Assembly: GCA_903835685.1 (NCBI GenBank)
Contig: CAILNX010000011.1
Coordinates: 1-43,190 of the forward strand
Source of the DNA: an uncultured delta proteobacterium
GTDB taxonomy: Bacteria > Desulfobacterota > Desulfovibrionia > Desulfovibrionales > Desulfovibrionaceae
DNA length: 43,190 bases
Direction: 5' to 3'
Positions 31,817 to 40,570 of the stretch are shown piece by piece. A program made the position numbers and the translations under genes. Below the pieces are notes generated by a model that worked only from the letters and a program-made list of their open reading frames with translations, had not been told where the DNA came from and did not search any database. Position 1 is the stretch's first letter; each line of letters opens with the position of its first letter.

Positions 31817-33527
31817 GGTTGACCAGACCGGCGAGACCATCCGGGCCAAGTCCGCATCGCCCGTGCCGGTCAATGCCTCGACCGTGGCCGTGGCCGACGA
31901 CGCCAACCGGGACCTGGCCGAAAAACGCCTGACCAGCGCCCGGCCCGCCCTGGCCGTGACCCTGGAGAACAAGCTCAAGGCCTTTGACCGCGCCCTGTCC
32001 TCCTTTGTCTGGCCCACGGACTCGGACTCCATGGCCCGGGCCAGGCTGGTGCTCCCCTCGGCCGACCTTCAGGGCAAGGTTACGGCTGAAATCAAGCCCA
32101 CGGACCAGGCCCAGCCGTACTCCCGGTTCGTCTCCAGGGGATTCAAGGGCGCGGACCCCACTGACCTGGCCCCAGGGGGCTACACCATCAAGGCCAGCCT
32201 GGGCCAGGACACGGACACCCTCACGGTGAACGTGGGCAGAAACGACACCAACGACCAGGTCCTGGCCAAGGTGGCCCAGGCCGTGAACCAGAGCAAGCTC
32301 CCCATCCAGGCCCAGGTTGTCAATGAGGTGACTGCGGGCCAGAATCCGTCCTCGAATCGGGCCACGGGCTCCCCCACGGACAGCGTCCTGACCGTGGACT
32401 TAAACCCGGCCCGGGACACCAGCGCCCTCTCCCTGCAGAACGGCCAGGGCCTTCTCCTGGACTCCCTGGACCTCACGGCCACCCGTGACCCTTCCGGCCC
32501 GGCCAGTACCGGGAGCACCTCCCTGCAAGGCCTCTCGGTCTATCGCCCCACCACCATCCAGAGCGCCAGCTTCGACCCCCGGGCAGCCACGACCCTGTCC
32601 CCGGGCCAGTACGGCCTGACCGTGGCCATGGGGACCAGGAGCTACGATGTGAGCGTGCTGGTGTCGGCCGGTGAGACCTGGAAGGACGTGCTGAAAACCG
32701 CGGCCCGGGCCATCTCGGGCACGGGCCTGGGCACAATGGACATCCAGTCCGTGTCCCGCTTCTCCAGCTTGGTCACGGACCCGGAATATTACCCGAAAAC
32801 CGAAGGCGTGGCCCTGAGCGGCCAGGCCCAGGACCCCAAGATCGGCGAGCGCCTGACCGTCACCGGCGGGGGCCAGACCCAGGCCGCTGGCGGGTCCCTG
32901 TCCTCGGACAACCTGCTCTCGGCCCTCAAGCTGGCTGCGGTCTGGCCTGGGTCCGACGCGGTCATGGCCGTGAACGGCCGGACCCAGACCCGCGCGCCCG
33001 GGGTGTTCTCCCTGGACCAGGGCCGACTTGAGGTCAGCCTGGATTCGAGCTTCGTCAAGCCCCTGCCCCTGACCGTGACCACGGCCCTAGACCGGCTGTC
33101 CACAACGGTAAGCGACGTGGCCGCCAGCTACAGCGACCTGCGCTCCTTCCTGCTCTCCAACCAGGACCTCCTGCGCACGGACGCGGGCCAGGCCCCCCTG
33201 TCCGATCGTCTGCGCGCCCCCCTGGTCCAGAACCAGGTGGGTTTACCTTCCATGGGCCTGAAGGAATGGGGGGCCAGGAAGCTCCTGTCCGTGGACGCCG
33301 AGACCTTCCTGGCCTCGGCTGCCGGTAATCCGACCGCCGTCCGCTCGGCCCTGGAAGGGGACCAGGGGCTGCTCACCTCCTGGCGGGCCACCACCCAGGA
33401 CATGCTGAACAAGGACCTCTCGGCCCAGGTCGTGTCCCGGTCCAGCCTGGAGAACGCCTATCTGCCCCCCCCGGGGCAGGAGGTGGACCTGGCCAAAAAA
33501 CACCGGCTGGTGAATCTGCTGGGATAG
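31773..33527 (+). CDS. FliD-like flagellar hook-associated protein (probable)
   Basis: A 584-residue, Ser/Thr/Ala-rich protein without Cys or signal peptide, as expected for axial flagellar proteins exported by the type III system. Two segments resemble the FliD/hook-associated N-domain: YTIKASLGQDTDTLTVNVGRNDTNDQVLAKVAQAVNQS (about 120-160) and YGLTVAMGTRSYDVSVLVSAGETWKDVLKTAARAI (about 280-315). The C-terminal 150 residues (DRLSTTVSDVAASYSDLRSFLLSN, then ALEGDQGLLTSWRATTQDML) are helical, as in the FliD coiled-coil end. The order fliJ, motE-like, truA, this gene supports a flagellar role, but the length and divergence leave the exact identity open. It converges on the hybrid kinase gene 9 bases away. 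Confidence 0.6.
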   Translation: MTSITVNAASTPPLEVDQTGETIRAKSASPVPVNASTVAVADDANRDLAEKRLTSARPALAVTLENKLKAFDRALSSFVWPTDSDSMARARLVLPSADLQGKVTAEIKPTDQAQPYSRFVSRGFKGADPTDLAPGGYTIKASLGQDTDTLTVNVGRNDTNDQVLAKVAQAVNQSKLPIQAQVVNEVTAGQNPSSNRATGSPTDSVLTVDLNPARDTSALSLQNGQGLLLDSLDLTATRDPSGPASTGSTSLQGLSVYRPTTIQSASFDPRAATTLSPGQYGLTVAMGTRSYDVSVLVSAGETWKDVLKTAARAISGTGLGTMDIQSVSRFSSLVTDPEYYPKTEGVALSGQAQDPKIGERLTVTGGGQTQAAGGSLSSDNLLSALKLAAVWPGSDAVMAVNGRTQTRAPGVFSLDQGRLEVSLDSSFVKPLPLTVTTALDRLSTTVSDVAASYSDLRSFLLSNQDLLRTDAGQAPLSDRLRAPLVQNQVGLPSMGLKEWGARKLLSVDAETFLASAAGNPTAVRSALEGDQGLLTSWRATTQDMLNKDLSAQVVSRSSLENAYLPPPGQEVDLAKKHRLVNLLG

Positions 33528-33536
33528 AAGGCAGGG

Positions 33537-35360
33537 CTATTCGGTAGGCAGGCCCGTGGTCTCGGGCAGGCGCACGGTCACGGTGGTGCCCGCGGCCTCG
33601 GAGGTGGTCATGGACACGTCCCCGCCCTGGGTCCGGGCGATGAGCCGGGCGGAATAGGTGCCCAGGCCCGTGCCCTGGCTCTTGCCGTAGGTGGCGTACT
33701 TCTCGAAAAAGGCCTCTTGCACCTGGGCAGGCACCCGGCCCTGGTTGTGCACCGCCACCGTGGCCCAGCCGTTCGCGCGGCCAAAAGTCACGGTCACGTC
33801 GGCCTGGGACGGGGAGGCCTCCACCGCGTTTTTCAGCAGGTTGGCCAGCATGGTGTAGCACAAAAGCGCTTCGCCCATGGCCAGGCACACGCTGTCCGGC
33901 TCCACCGGAACCTTGCCGTCCAAGAGGGCCACGACCCCGCCCCGGGTGGCCACGGTGTCGCGCATCTCGGCCAATATCTTGCGCACCACGCCCACCAGGT
34001 CCACCTGGGCCGGATGGGACTTATAGGTCCCGGTCTCCATCTTGTAGAGGTCCAGCGAAAGGTTGATCATGTCCAGCATGCGGTATCCGGACTCCCGGAT
34101 CATGCGGGCCATCTCCACCTGGTCCTCGCTTAAGGTCGCGTCCTCGGCCAGCAGGTGGGAGAAGCCGATGACCGCATTGAGCGGGGTTTTCAAGTCGTGG
34201 CGCATGACCCGGTCCACGTCCTCCTTCAAGTTCTCCAGGGACTTGAGCTTGGTCACGTCCCGGACGAACCCCTCGTAGTAGAGGATGCGGCCGGCCTCGT
34301 CCCGCACGGCCCGGGTGCTGCGCGCGACCCAGATGATCGCGCCGTCCTTGCGCTTGGCTCGGCATTCATGGCGCTCGACCCAGCCCTCGGCCGCCAGGCG
34401 GGTCATGAGTTCGGCCCGTTCGTCGGGATTCAGGTAAATCTGGGCGCCGATGTCCGTGACCGTGGACATGAGCTCCTCGGCCGATTCGTAGCCGTATATC
34501 CGGGCCAAGCGGATGTTGGTCATCAGATAGCGGCCCTCGGGAGTGGCCCGGTACACGCCGATGGGCGCGTTGTCCAGGATGGAGCGGTAGTCCTCCTTGG
34601 CCCGGCGCAACTCCTCCTCGGCCCGGCGGCGCTCGGTCACGTCCATGGCCAGGAAGAGCACGGTGCGCGGGGCCACCGGGGTCCAGGACAGGGACCAGCA
34701 GCGGGCCAGGGCGGTCAGGTCCATGCCCCGCTCCTGGGTCCCGCCGTAGTAGCGGGCCTCCACCTGGGCCAGGATTTCCCGGACCTCCGGGGGGAAAAAA
34801 GGCTCGGCGCAAGGGCCGCCCTGCTTCATGCCCAGATGGGCGGCCGGGGTGTTCACGGACAAGAGGGTCATGGTCCGGGTGTCGGCCAGCACGGCCGGAA
34901 AGGGCAGGCCCGCGAGCATGAGATCGTGCAGGCGCTGGCTGGCCTCCTCGGCCCGGCGCCGGGCCACGCGCAGGCCCTGGCGGCTCACGGCCTCCAGAAT
35001 CCGTTCCGGAGACATGGGCTTGTCCAGGTATTCGTCCACGCGCAGGGAGATGGCCTGCTTGAGCAGCTCGGCGTTGTCAAAGGAGGTGGCCACGATCACC
35101 GGGGTGTCCGGCCGGATCTCCCGGGCGGCCTTGACCAGAGCCAGGCCGTCCATGCGGGGCATGATCACGTCGGTGAACAGGATGTCCGGGCGGCTGCGGG
35201 CGAACACGAAGAGCCCCTCCTGGCCGTCCCGGGCCACGAGGATCTCCCCCATGAGTGGGGTCAAGACCCCGAGCACCCCGCGCAGGGTCAGATTGTCGTC
35301 CTCCACCACCAACAGGCGAAGATCCTTGAGAAAGGAATGGCTGTCGTCTTCAGCGCTCAT
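33537..35360 (-). CDS. receiver-PAS-PAS histidine kinase
   Basis: A 607-residue cytoplasmic sensor kinase. Residues 14-130 are a receiver domain with Asp21-Asp22, phosphoacceptor Asp64 (LFTDVIMPRMDG) and Lys114. A divergent PAS spans about 145-245, and a canonical PAS-PAC pair spans about 257-372 (ILDNAPIGVYRATPEGRY, YYEGFVRDVTKLK). The kinase core has phospho-His388 in VMRHDLKTPLNAVIGF and an ATPase domain with N-box LANLLKNAVEAS, then GTGLGTYSARLIA. There are no membrane helices, so it senses internal signals. The receiver is N-terminal rather than C-terminal, so it probably controls the kinase. The ATG at 35360 follows GAGGAGCG. No cognate output regulator is adjacent. Confidence 0.92.
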   Translation of the reverse strand: MSAEDDSHSFLKDLRLLVVEDDNLTLRGVLGVLTPLMGEILVARDGQEGLFVFARSRPDILFTDVIMPRMDGLALVKAAREIRPDTPVIVATSFDNAELLKQAISLRVDEYLDKPMSPERILEAVSRQGLRVARRRAEEASQRLHDLMLAGLPFPAVLADTRTMTLLSVNTPAAHLGMKQGGPCAEPFFPPEVREILAQVEARYYGGTQERGMDLTALARCWSLSWTPVAPRTVLFLAMDVTERRRAEEELRRAKEDYRSILDNAPIGVYRATPEGRYLMTNIRLARIYGYESAEELMSTVTDIGAQIYLNPDERAELMTRLAAEGWVERHECRAKRKDGAIIWVARSTRAVRDEAGRILYYEGFVRDVTKLKSLENLKEDVDRVMRHDLKTPLNAVIGFSHLLAEDATLSEDQVEMARMIRESGYRMLDMINLSLDLYKMETGTYKSHPAQVDLVGVVRKILAEMRDTVATRGGVVALLDGKVPVEPDSVCLAMGEALLCYTMLANLLKNAVEASPSQADVTVTFGRANGWATVAVHNQGRVPAQVQEAFFEKYATYGKSQGTGLGTYSARLIARTQGGDVSMTTSEAAGTTVTVRLPETTGLPTE

Positions 35361-35466
35361 GTTCGCTCCTCCCCCACTCTTCCCATGCCCGGGAGCCGGG
35401 GGCAATGATAATTGCCGCCCAAGGGCCTGCCGGCCTGAAGTGTACGGGCTTTTCCCCGGCTTCCCC

Positions 35467-36708
35467 CTACACGAGCCAGACCGAAACGGCTGTCCCGGCC
35501 ACAAGCCCCTCGGTGGGGGCCGGGACCACGGTCAGGCCCTGGGCCTCCACCAGGGTGCGCAGGAGCCCGGACTTGCCCAGCAGGGGGTGGGCCAGGGGCA
35601 ATTGCCCGGCCCGCTCCTGAAGGCGCACCCGCACATAGTCCTCCCGGCCCTGCTTGGAGGCCAGGTTGCGGGCCAGCACGGCCTGGCGCACGGGCCTTAA
35701 ACCCGGGTCAAAGGCCCGGGCGTCCCCGGCCAGATGGGCCAGAAGGGGCAGGCCCAGGACCAGCATGACCACCTGGGCCGAGGTCACCTGGCCGGGCAGG
35801 CCCAGGACCGGCTTGCCCGCCACCCGGGCCAGGAGCGTGGGCTTGCCCGGGCTCAAGTCCACCCCGTGGGCCAAAATCTCGGCCTCCGGCAGGGCCTCCA
35901 TGGCCGCAACCGTCAGGTCCCGCACGCCCACGGAGCTGCCCCCGGAAATGAACACGGCGTCAGCCGCCGCCAGCGCTTGCTCCAGGGCCTTGGTCAACGA
36001 AGGCAGATCGTCGGGAGTCAGCCCCAGAGGCAGGGCCGTGAACCCGGCCTCGGCCACCAGGGCGGACAGGGTCAGGGTGTTCACGTCCCGGATCTGCCCG
36101 GGCCGGGGCTTTTGGTCCACCGGCACCAGCTCGTCGCCCGTGGACAGGATGGCTGCCCGGGGCCTGGCGTGGGCCGACACCCGGGTCTGGCCGAGCGCGG
36201 CCAGAAGCCCGATCTCCTGGGCGCGCAACCGCCGCCCGGCAGGCAGGACCAGGCCTCCGGCTCTGGCGTCCTCGCCCTGGCGCATGACCTGTTCGCCCGG
36301 GGCCAGGCTCTTGCGCATCTCCACCGTGCCCGAGCCCATCTCGTGGGTATGCTCGACCATGATCACCGCATCAGCCCCCCGAGGCAGAAATCCCCCTGTG
36401 GCGATGCGGGCGCAGGTCCCTGGGGTCAGGTCGAAATCCGGGAACACGTCGATGGGCAAATCCGCCGCGCGCTCCAGATAGGCCGGGTTCGAGTCCGTGG
36501 CCCCGAACAGGTCGGCCGCCCGCACCGCGTACCCGTCCATGCAGGAGCGGTCGCCCACCGGCAGGTCCTCGGCCGAGAGCACGTCGGCCGCCAGCACCAG
36601 CCCGTGAGCCTGATCCAGGGCCGTGTCCCGGGCCGAAAGCGGCGCAAAGGAGCGCAGCAGGTCCTCAAAGGCTGCCCGCGACAGGACCCGGAAAAACCGC
36701 TCGCTCAC
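35467..36708 (-). CDS. moeA: molybdopterin molybdotransferase MoeA
   Basis: A 413-residue enzyme that inserts molybdate (or tungstate) into adenylylated molybdopterin. Family motifs are SCMDGYAVRAAD (55-66), IATGGFLPRGADAVIMVEHT, STGDELVP and the SGGSSVGVRD loop, followed by GKPVLGLPGQVTSAQV. The usual order of domains III, II, I and IV is present. It uses a GTG start whose GTGA overlaps the mobB stop by four bases, so mobB and moeA are translationally coupled. Sulfate reducers need this for formate dehydrogenase and related enzymes. Confidence 0.93.
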   Translation of the reverse strand: MSERFFRVLSRAAFEDLLRSFAPLSARDTALDQAHGLVLAADVLSAEDLPVGDRSCMDGYAVRAADLFGATDSNPAYLERAADLPIDVFPDFDLTPGTCARIATGGFLPRGADAVIMVEHTHEMGSGTVEMRKSLAPGEQVMRQGEDARAGGLVLPAGRRLRAQEIGLLAALGQTRVSAHARPRAAILSTGDELVPVDQKPRPGQIRDVNTLTLSALVAEAGFTALPLGLTPDDLPSLTKALEQALAAADAVFISGGSSVGVRDLTVAAMEALPEAEILAHGVDLSPGKPTLLARVAGKPVLGLPGQVTSAQVVMLVLGLPLLAHLAGDARAFDPGLRPVRQAVLARNLASKQGREDYVRVRLQERAGQLPLAHPLLGKSGLLRTLVEAQGLTVVPAPTEGLVAGTAVSVWLV

Positions 36709-37427
36709 TGCCCCGCCCCCTTGATGGAAATCTCGATGTCCCCGGGCACGAATCCCTTCAGGGTGGCCATTTGGGCCACGATCCCGGCCCCGATCATCCG
36801 GGCCACAAAGGGATTCAAGGCCAGGGGATGCCCGGCCACGCTCACGCTGACCACCTGCCCGGTGGCCTGGCAGTCCCCGGGCGTGGCCCGCCCAGCCACG
36901 ATGTCCTCGGTCAGTCCCCGGCAGTCAGCCCGGCCGCAGGCCCCGCAATTCAAGCCCGGCAGCAAAAACCCCTGGGACAGGACCATATCGGCCAACATCT
37001 CCAGGCTGCCCACCTCGGGCGTCCCGGCCACGGGCCTTAAGTCCTCGCTGCCGGTCCAGGCCGCCAGGGCCAGCTCCGGCCCCAGCCTGCGGGCCTTGTC
37101 CGGGTCGTCGCACAAAATGACCCGGGGCAGCCAGCCCAGATCCTTGCCGCCCTCGACCACCAGGACCTCCGCGTCCACCAGCGGAATGAGGTCCGGCAAG
37201 AACCGCTCGGACGGCCAGCGCACGAAGCTCTCCGTGGGGCAGACCCCGATGACCTGCACCCCGAGTTCCGCGTACCGGGCCGTGTCCGTGTCCGGCCGGT
37301 CGAAATGGTGCTGGGTGTGCTTGGCCACGGCCACCCGCACCCCGCGCGACAGCAGTTCCCGCACCAGGGCCAGGCCCAGGGCGGTCTTGCCTGTCTTCTT
37401 CGTGCCCACCAGGGCTATGGCTTTCAT
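36705..37427 (-). CDS. mobB: MobB-type GTP-binding adaptor fused to a 4Fe-4S domain
   Basis: A 240-residue protein. Residues 1-145 match MobB, the molybdopterin-guanine dinucleotide adaptor. The P-loop is GTKKTGKTAL (8-17), followed by VAVAKHTQHHFDRPDTDTARYAELG and VVEGGKDLGWLPRV. Residues 155-190 add four Cys (161, 164, 169, 186) with the spacing C-x2-C-x4-C-x16-C. This is the pattern of the small 4Fe-4S domain (PF04060) found in RnfB and CO dehydrogenase/acetyl-CoA synthase subunits. The ATG at 37427 follows AGGAGAACAGG. It is coupled to moeA. Role of the Fe-S part: unknown, perhaps redox control of cofactor delivery. Confidence 0.88.
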   Translation of the reverse strand: MKAIALVGTKKTGKTALGLALVRELLSRGVRVAVAKHTQHHFDRPDTDTARYAELGVQVIGVCPTESFVRWPSERFLPDLIPLVDAEVLVVEGGKDLGWLPRVILCDDPDKARRLGPELALAAWTGSEDLRPVAGTPEVGSLEMLADMVLSQGFLLPGLNCGACGRADCRGLTEDIVAGRATPGDCQATGQVVSVSVAGHPLALNPFVARMIGAGIVAQMATLKGFVPGDIEISIKGAGQ

Positions 37428-37451
37428 GTCCTGTTCTCCTTGTCGGTGTGT

Positions 37452-37537
37452 GGCCCGGGACGTACCCCGGGGCCGGGGTCCCGGGTGCCTCCGGCGGCCA
37501 AGGGGGCGCGCCCCCTTGGAACCCCTTTTCAGGGGAT
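37452..37537. repeat. composite palindromic element, REP-like copy 2
   Basis: Two parts. CCCGGGA...TCCCGGG with inner CCCCGG/CCGGGG (about 37454-37484) forms a long hairpin. The rest (37486-37537) is the inverted counterpart of 26569-26617, with arms CCAAGGGGGCGC/GCGCCCCCTTGG and CCCCTTTTCAGGGG. It fills the gap between argB and mobB, both on the minus strand, and may end or stabilise the argB transcript. Confidence 0.8.
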
Positions 37538-37539
37538 GT

Positions 37540-38418
37540 CTAGCGGGTAATCTCGGTGCCGATGCCGTGGCGGGTGAACAACTCAAGCAAAATGCAGTTT
37601 TCCAGCCTGCCGTCGATGATGTGGGCCTTTTCCACGCCGGACTCCACGGCCTCGATGCAGCATTTCAGCTTGGGGATCATGCCGCCGGTGGCGGTCTTGT
37701 TGCCAATGGCCATGGCCGCGTCCTTGCGGGTCATGGAGGAGATGAGCTGGCCTGCGGAGTTCAGGAGCCCGGCCACGTCCGTGAGCAGGATGAGCTTCTT
37801 GGCCCCCAGGGCGGCGGCCATGGCCCCGGCCACGCCGTCGGCGTTGATGTTGTAGGTGGTGCCGCCAGGTCCCACGCCCACGGGCGCGATGACCGGGATG
37901 AAGCCCTCGCTCTCCAGGGAGCGGATCACGGCCGTGTTGATGTGCGTGACCTCGCCCACCTTGCCCAGGTCGATGATCTCGGGCGGGGCGTCGTCGTGGT
38001 CGATGGCCACCTCCATCTTCTGGGCCTGGATGAGCCAGCCGTCCTTGCCCGAAAGGCCCACGGCCCGGCCCCCGTGCAGGTTGATCAGGTTCACGATCTC
38101 CTGGTTCACCTTGCCCACCAGGACCATTTCCACCACGTCCATGACCGCGTCGTCCGTGACCCGGTAGCCCTCGCGGAACTGGTAGGTGATCCCGAACTTG
38201 TCCAGGACCTTGCCTATCTGGGGGCCGCCGCCGTGCACGATCACCGGATTGATCCCGATGTATTTCAGGAGGATGACATTCAGGGCAAAGGCCCGTTTCA
38301 GATTCTCGTCGATCATGGCGTTGCCGCCGTACTTGATGACGATGGTCTGGCCGGAGAATTCCTTGATGTAGGGCAGGGCCTCGATGAGCACCCGGGCCTT
38401 GTCCAGACTAGTTTCCAT
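37540..38418 (-). CDS. argB: acetylglutamate kinase ArgB
   Basis: A 292-residue amino-acid kinase that phosphorylates N-acetylglutamate in arginine synthesis. Motifs are [13 protein letters not shown] (25-37), [11 protein letters not shown], and [11 protein letters not shown]. The C-terminal [29 protein letters not shown] and [15 protein letters not shown] are complete. The N-terminal helix ([14 protein letters not shown]) is the type that supports arginine feedback inhibition in hexameric enzymes. The ATG at 38418 follows GGAGGCGCGCC. It lies 97 bases after uspA on the same strand, so co-transcription is possible. Confidence 0.95.
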   Translation of the reverse strand: METSLDKARVLIEALPYIKEFSGQTIVIKYGGNAMIDENLKRAFALNVILLKYIGINPVIVHGGGPQIGKVLDKFGITYQFREGYRVTDDAVMDVVEMVLVGKVNQEIVNLINLHGGRAVGLSGKDGWLIQAQKMEVAIDHDDAPPEIIDLGKVGEVTHINTAVIRSLESEGFIPVIAPVGVGPGGTTYNINADGVAGAMAAALGAKKLILLTDVAGLLNSAGQLISSMTRKDAAMAIGNKTATGGMIPKLKCCIEAVESGVEKAHIIDGRLENCILLELFTRHGIGTEITR

Positions 38419-38515
38419 GGCGCGCCTCCGAAAGATGGGATGTGCGCGACGGAGGTTGGCCGCCGCAGGCCGGGTTTTTACGACGGTTCGGGGGAAAAGG
38501 GAAGGACGGAGCCCC

Positions 38516-38968
38516 CTACTCCACCACCCAGACCGTGAACCCCCGGGCCTCGGTGACCAGGCGCTTGGACACGCTGCCGAACAGGAACTCCTCGCTCTTG
38601 GGCACGCCCCGGCGACCCACCACCACGGTGCCGAATTCGCCCTCGCGCTGGGCTTCAAGGATGGGCCGGGCGATGCTCGGGTCCGTGCTGTCCATGATCC
38701 GGATGCTGATGCACTTGAGGTTGGTGCCAAAGGACAGGAGGATGTCCTTGGCCTTTTCCAGGGCGGCCTCAAGTTGGCGCGTCTGCTCCTGGGCCTGGGC
38801 CTCCCAGGCCGCCTGATCCGGGAACAGGTCCCGCTGGGGCGGCCGGTTCACGGCCAAAAGCTCGATGCAGAAGCCCTCGGCGTCCCGGATGATCTCGCCC
38901 ACGTAGGCCACGGCCCGGTCGGCGTTCTCGCTCTTGTCCACGGCCACCAGTATCTTCTTGAAATCCAT
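38516..38968 (-). CDS. universal stress protein (UspA family)
   Basis: A 150-residue single UspA domain. It begins [21 protein letters not shown], the usual first strand and helix. The C-terminal [24 protein letters not shown] has the ATP-binding G-x2-G-x9-G-S arrangement (G-R-R-G then G-S-V-S), so it probably binds ATP. No membrane or second domain. The protein-kinase-like gene ends 12 bases upstream of its start, so the two are almost certainly co-transcribed, which suggests a shared stress-signalling function. The ATG at 38968 follows AGGAGGCGCG. Confidence 0.93.
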   Translation of the reverse strand: MDFKKILVAVDKSENADRAVAYVGEIIRDAEGFCIELLAVNRPPQRDLFPDQAAWEAQAQEQTRQLEAALEKAKDILLSFGTNLKCISIRIMDSTDPSIARPILEAQREGEFGTVVVGRRGVPKSEEFLFGSVSKRLVTEARGFTVWVVE

Positions 38969-38980
38969 GACGCGCCTCCT

Positions 38981-39931
38981 TCAGCACTTGGGCAGCAGGT
39001 CCAGGCAGGGCCGCAAATCGTCCAGCAGTTCGTCCACGGTCTCGTAGTACACCTCGGAACTCACGGCATAGTGCATGAGCACGTCGTTCAAGGCCCGGGG
39101 CAGGTAGGGATAGAGCTTCCTTACGTTCATGACCCGGTAGCCGTACATGAGGGAATAGTCCCCGGGGTCCAGCAGGGCTGACTCCTCCGGGGAAAGGTTC
39201 TGGGCCGAGCGGATGCCCTTGCCCACCAAAAAGAGCAGGATGTTGCCCAGGCCGAAGAGGTCCAGGCCAAAGGGGTTCTCCACGTAGTCGAAGGTGTAGT
39301 CGAAATCGATCCAGCGGTAACGGCCCGTGCCGTACTCGTGCCAGATGTGGTCCCGGCGGATGTCCCCGTGCTTCTCCCCGTGGGCGTGCAAAAGGCCGAT
39401 GGCCTCGCAGGACCCCAGGTACTGCTCCAGGAGCCCGGGCAGGTGCTCCCGGACGTAAGAGCGGTGGTCCGCCTCGATGGCGTCCACCACCAGGTCCAGG
39501 CGGCGGCCCCGGATCATCTCCAGGACGCGGACGTTGTTGCCCGCCTCGTCGCGCACGGTGAAGCCCTGCATGAACCGCCAGTCGCCCTGGACCAGGTCCA
39601 GGATGCGCGACTCCTTGTCCGGGCTGCGGTAGCAGGCCACCTCCATGTCCCCGATCTGCATGGGGAAGCTCTCGTGGAACACCAGTTTCAATATCTTGCT
39701 CTCCCGGTTCTCCAGGCAGATGCAGCGCTTGACCCAGAACTTGGGGTCCTCGATGCCGAAACGCCGCTCTGCCTCGTCCCGGATGACCAGGTAGTGCTGC
39801 CCGCCCGCGGCGATGACGTCGCCCGAGGTGATGTTGTGGAACTCGGTGGTGTCCGTGACCACGCGGCCGGGCTCATGGACCGTGAATCCCGGGGGGTACA
39901 GGGCCAGGAGTTCCTGAACCGTGGGGGGCAT
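38981..39931 (-). CDS. protein-kinase-like (Ser/Thr kinase fold) protein
   Basis: A 316-residue cytoplasmic protein. A kinase-like core is visible: Lys82 in SKILKLVFHE as the candidate ATP-anchoring Lys, HGEKHGDIRRDHIW (184-197) with His188-Gly-Asp190 as catalytic loop, and IDFDYTF (208-214) where protein kinases have DFG. The usual Gly-rich loop is not obvious, and the HGD/DFDY form resembles aminoglycoside-phosphotransferase or RIO-type kinases more than classical ones. The N-terminal 60 residues (FHNITSGDVIAAGGQHYLVIRDE) are beta-rich. It forms a unit with uspA. The substrate is unknown. The ATG at 39931 is preceded by AAGGAGG. Confidence 0.72.
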   Translation of the reverse strand: MPPTVQELLALYPPGFTVHEPGRVVTDTTEFHNITSGDVIAAGGQHYLVIRDEAERRFGIEDPKFWVKRCICLENRESKILKLVFHESFPMQIGDMEVACYRSPDKESRILDLVQGDWRFMQGFTVRDEAGNNVRVLEMIRGRRLDLVVDAIEADHRSYVREHLPGLLEQYLGSCEAIGLLHAHGEKHGDIRRDHIWHEYGTGRYRWIDFDYTFDYVENPFGLDLFGLGNILLFLVGKGIRSAQNLSPEESALLDPGDYSLMYGYRVMNVRKLYPYLPRALNDVLMHYAVSSEVYYETVDELLDDLRPCLDLLPKC

Positions 39932-40067
39932 GAGGACCTCCTTGGATCGTGCCGGGCGCTTTCGTGCTCTGATTCAGAAATAAGGAATTGAGGAAAAAAA
40001 TCAAGGGTGTCGCTGCACGCCGCCCTGATCAAATCCTGGGCCGCATCCCCGACAGGGACCCCAGCCA

Positions 40068-40095
40068 TTGATTTTGGCGCTGCCGGTCCTACTAT
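40068..40095 (+). promoter_or_regulatory. promoter of the first Cys-rich peptide gene
   Basis: TTGATT (40068-40073) and TACTAT (40090-40095) are 16 bases apart; the overlapping TATAGA gives an alternative -10. The gene's ATG follows 40 bases downstream. The second peptide gene has a similar pair, TTGCTT-N16-TACCTA. Confidence 0.55.
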
Positions 40096-40104
40096 AGATT
40101 ATGT

Positions 40105-40120
40105 TCGGCAGCATTGCCGA
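40105..40120 (+). promoter_or_regulatory. 5' leader hairpin before the first Cys-rich peptide
   Basis: TCGGCA (40105-40110) and TGCCGA (40115-40120) form a perfect six-base stem with loop GCAT. It ends immediately before the ribosome binding site CAGGAGGG. It would begin at or near the 5' end of the mRNA, so it may stabilise the message or modulate ribosome access. Confidence 0.5.
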
Positions 40121-40135
40121 CAGGAGGGTACAGAC

Positions 40136-40408
40136 ATGAGATCCAGAAATGATATTCGTCAGGCCGACGCTGGGTGCGCCTCGGTGGAGATGGACCGGTG
40201 CGGTCTGAATCTGGTGGAAGTACGGTGCGATCCCTGCGACGAGGACGCGAACGCGTGCTCCTGCGGTGGCAGGGACGAGGGACGGTCTGCTTCGGCAGGC
40301 CCGGGCGGCGTGGAATGCTTCGGGGGATACGAGTACGTCTCGTTCGGGGCGCCGATCGTGGAGTGCGTGAGTGAGGTCTGCGAGTCGGACTGCGCCTGCT
40401 GTTGCTGA
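40136..40408 (+). CDS. 90-residue Cys-rich peptide, copy 1
   Basis: Begins MRSRNDIRQADAGCASVEMDR and contains 13 Cys. The last residues are E-V-C-E-S-D-C-A-C-C-C, so the Cys are concentrated at the C-terminus. There is no signal peptide or membrane segment. It is paralogous to the next gene: R4-N5-D6, A10, E18-x-D20-R21-x-G23-L24, G44, G49-R50 and the terminal C82-E83-x2-C86-x-C88 all match with one gap. A conserved N-terminal half plus Cys-rich end is the layout of modified-peptide precursors or metal-binding peptides, but no modifying enzyme is adjacent. Codons are less GC-biased than in neighbouring genes. The ATG follows CAGGAGGG at good spacing, and a promoter and terminator flank the gene. 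Unknown function. Confidence 0.8.
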   Translation: MRSRNDIRQADAGCASVEMDRCGLNLVEVRCDPCDEDANACSCGGRDEGRSASAGPGGVECFGGYEYVSFGAPIVECVSEVCESDCACCC

Positions 40409-40430
40409 GCCTGCCCAAACTGAGGGGAAC

Positions 40431-40474
40431 CCGCCCGCGCTCGGCCGCCATGGCCCTGGCGCGGGCGGTTTTTT
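40431..40474 (+). terminator. rho-independent terminator after peptide copy 1
   Basis: CCGCCCGCGC (40431-40440) pairs perfectly with GCGCGGGCGG (40459-40468), followed by six T. It lies 22 bases after the stop codon. A closely similar stem follows peptide copy 2, so the terminator was probably duplicated with the gene. Confidence 0.95.
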
Positions 40475-40500
40475 ATCCCGACCCGCCCGACCGACCCGTC

Positions 40501-40528
40501 TTGCTTTGTCTGAAATCGGTCTTACCTA
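40501..40528 (+). promoter_or_regulatory. promoter-like site of the second Cys peptide gene
   Basis: TTGCTT (40501-40506) and TACCTA (40523-40528) are 16 bases apart, the same geometry as upstream of copy 1. The -10 box is weak. The ATG lies 42 bases downstream, with GTGAGGTCGAG as ribosome binding site. Confidence 0.4.
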
Positions 40529-40570
40529 TTGAGCGACGCAAGTTGGAACTTCAATAGTGAGGTCGAGATC

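Noticed and set aside
40405-40423. TGA of the first Cys peptide read as Sec, extending it to A-C-P-N
   Set aside because: The stop follows a Cys cluster, but the extension is only four residues, the terminator begins directly after, and I see no SECIS-like loop at the right distance.
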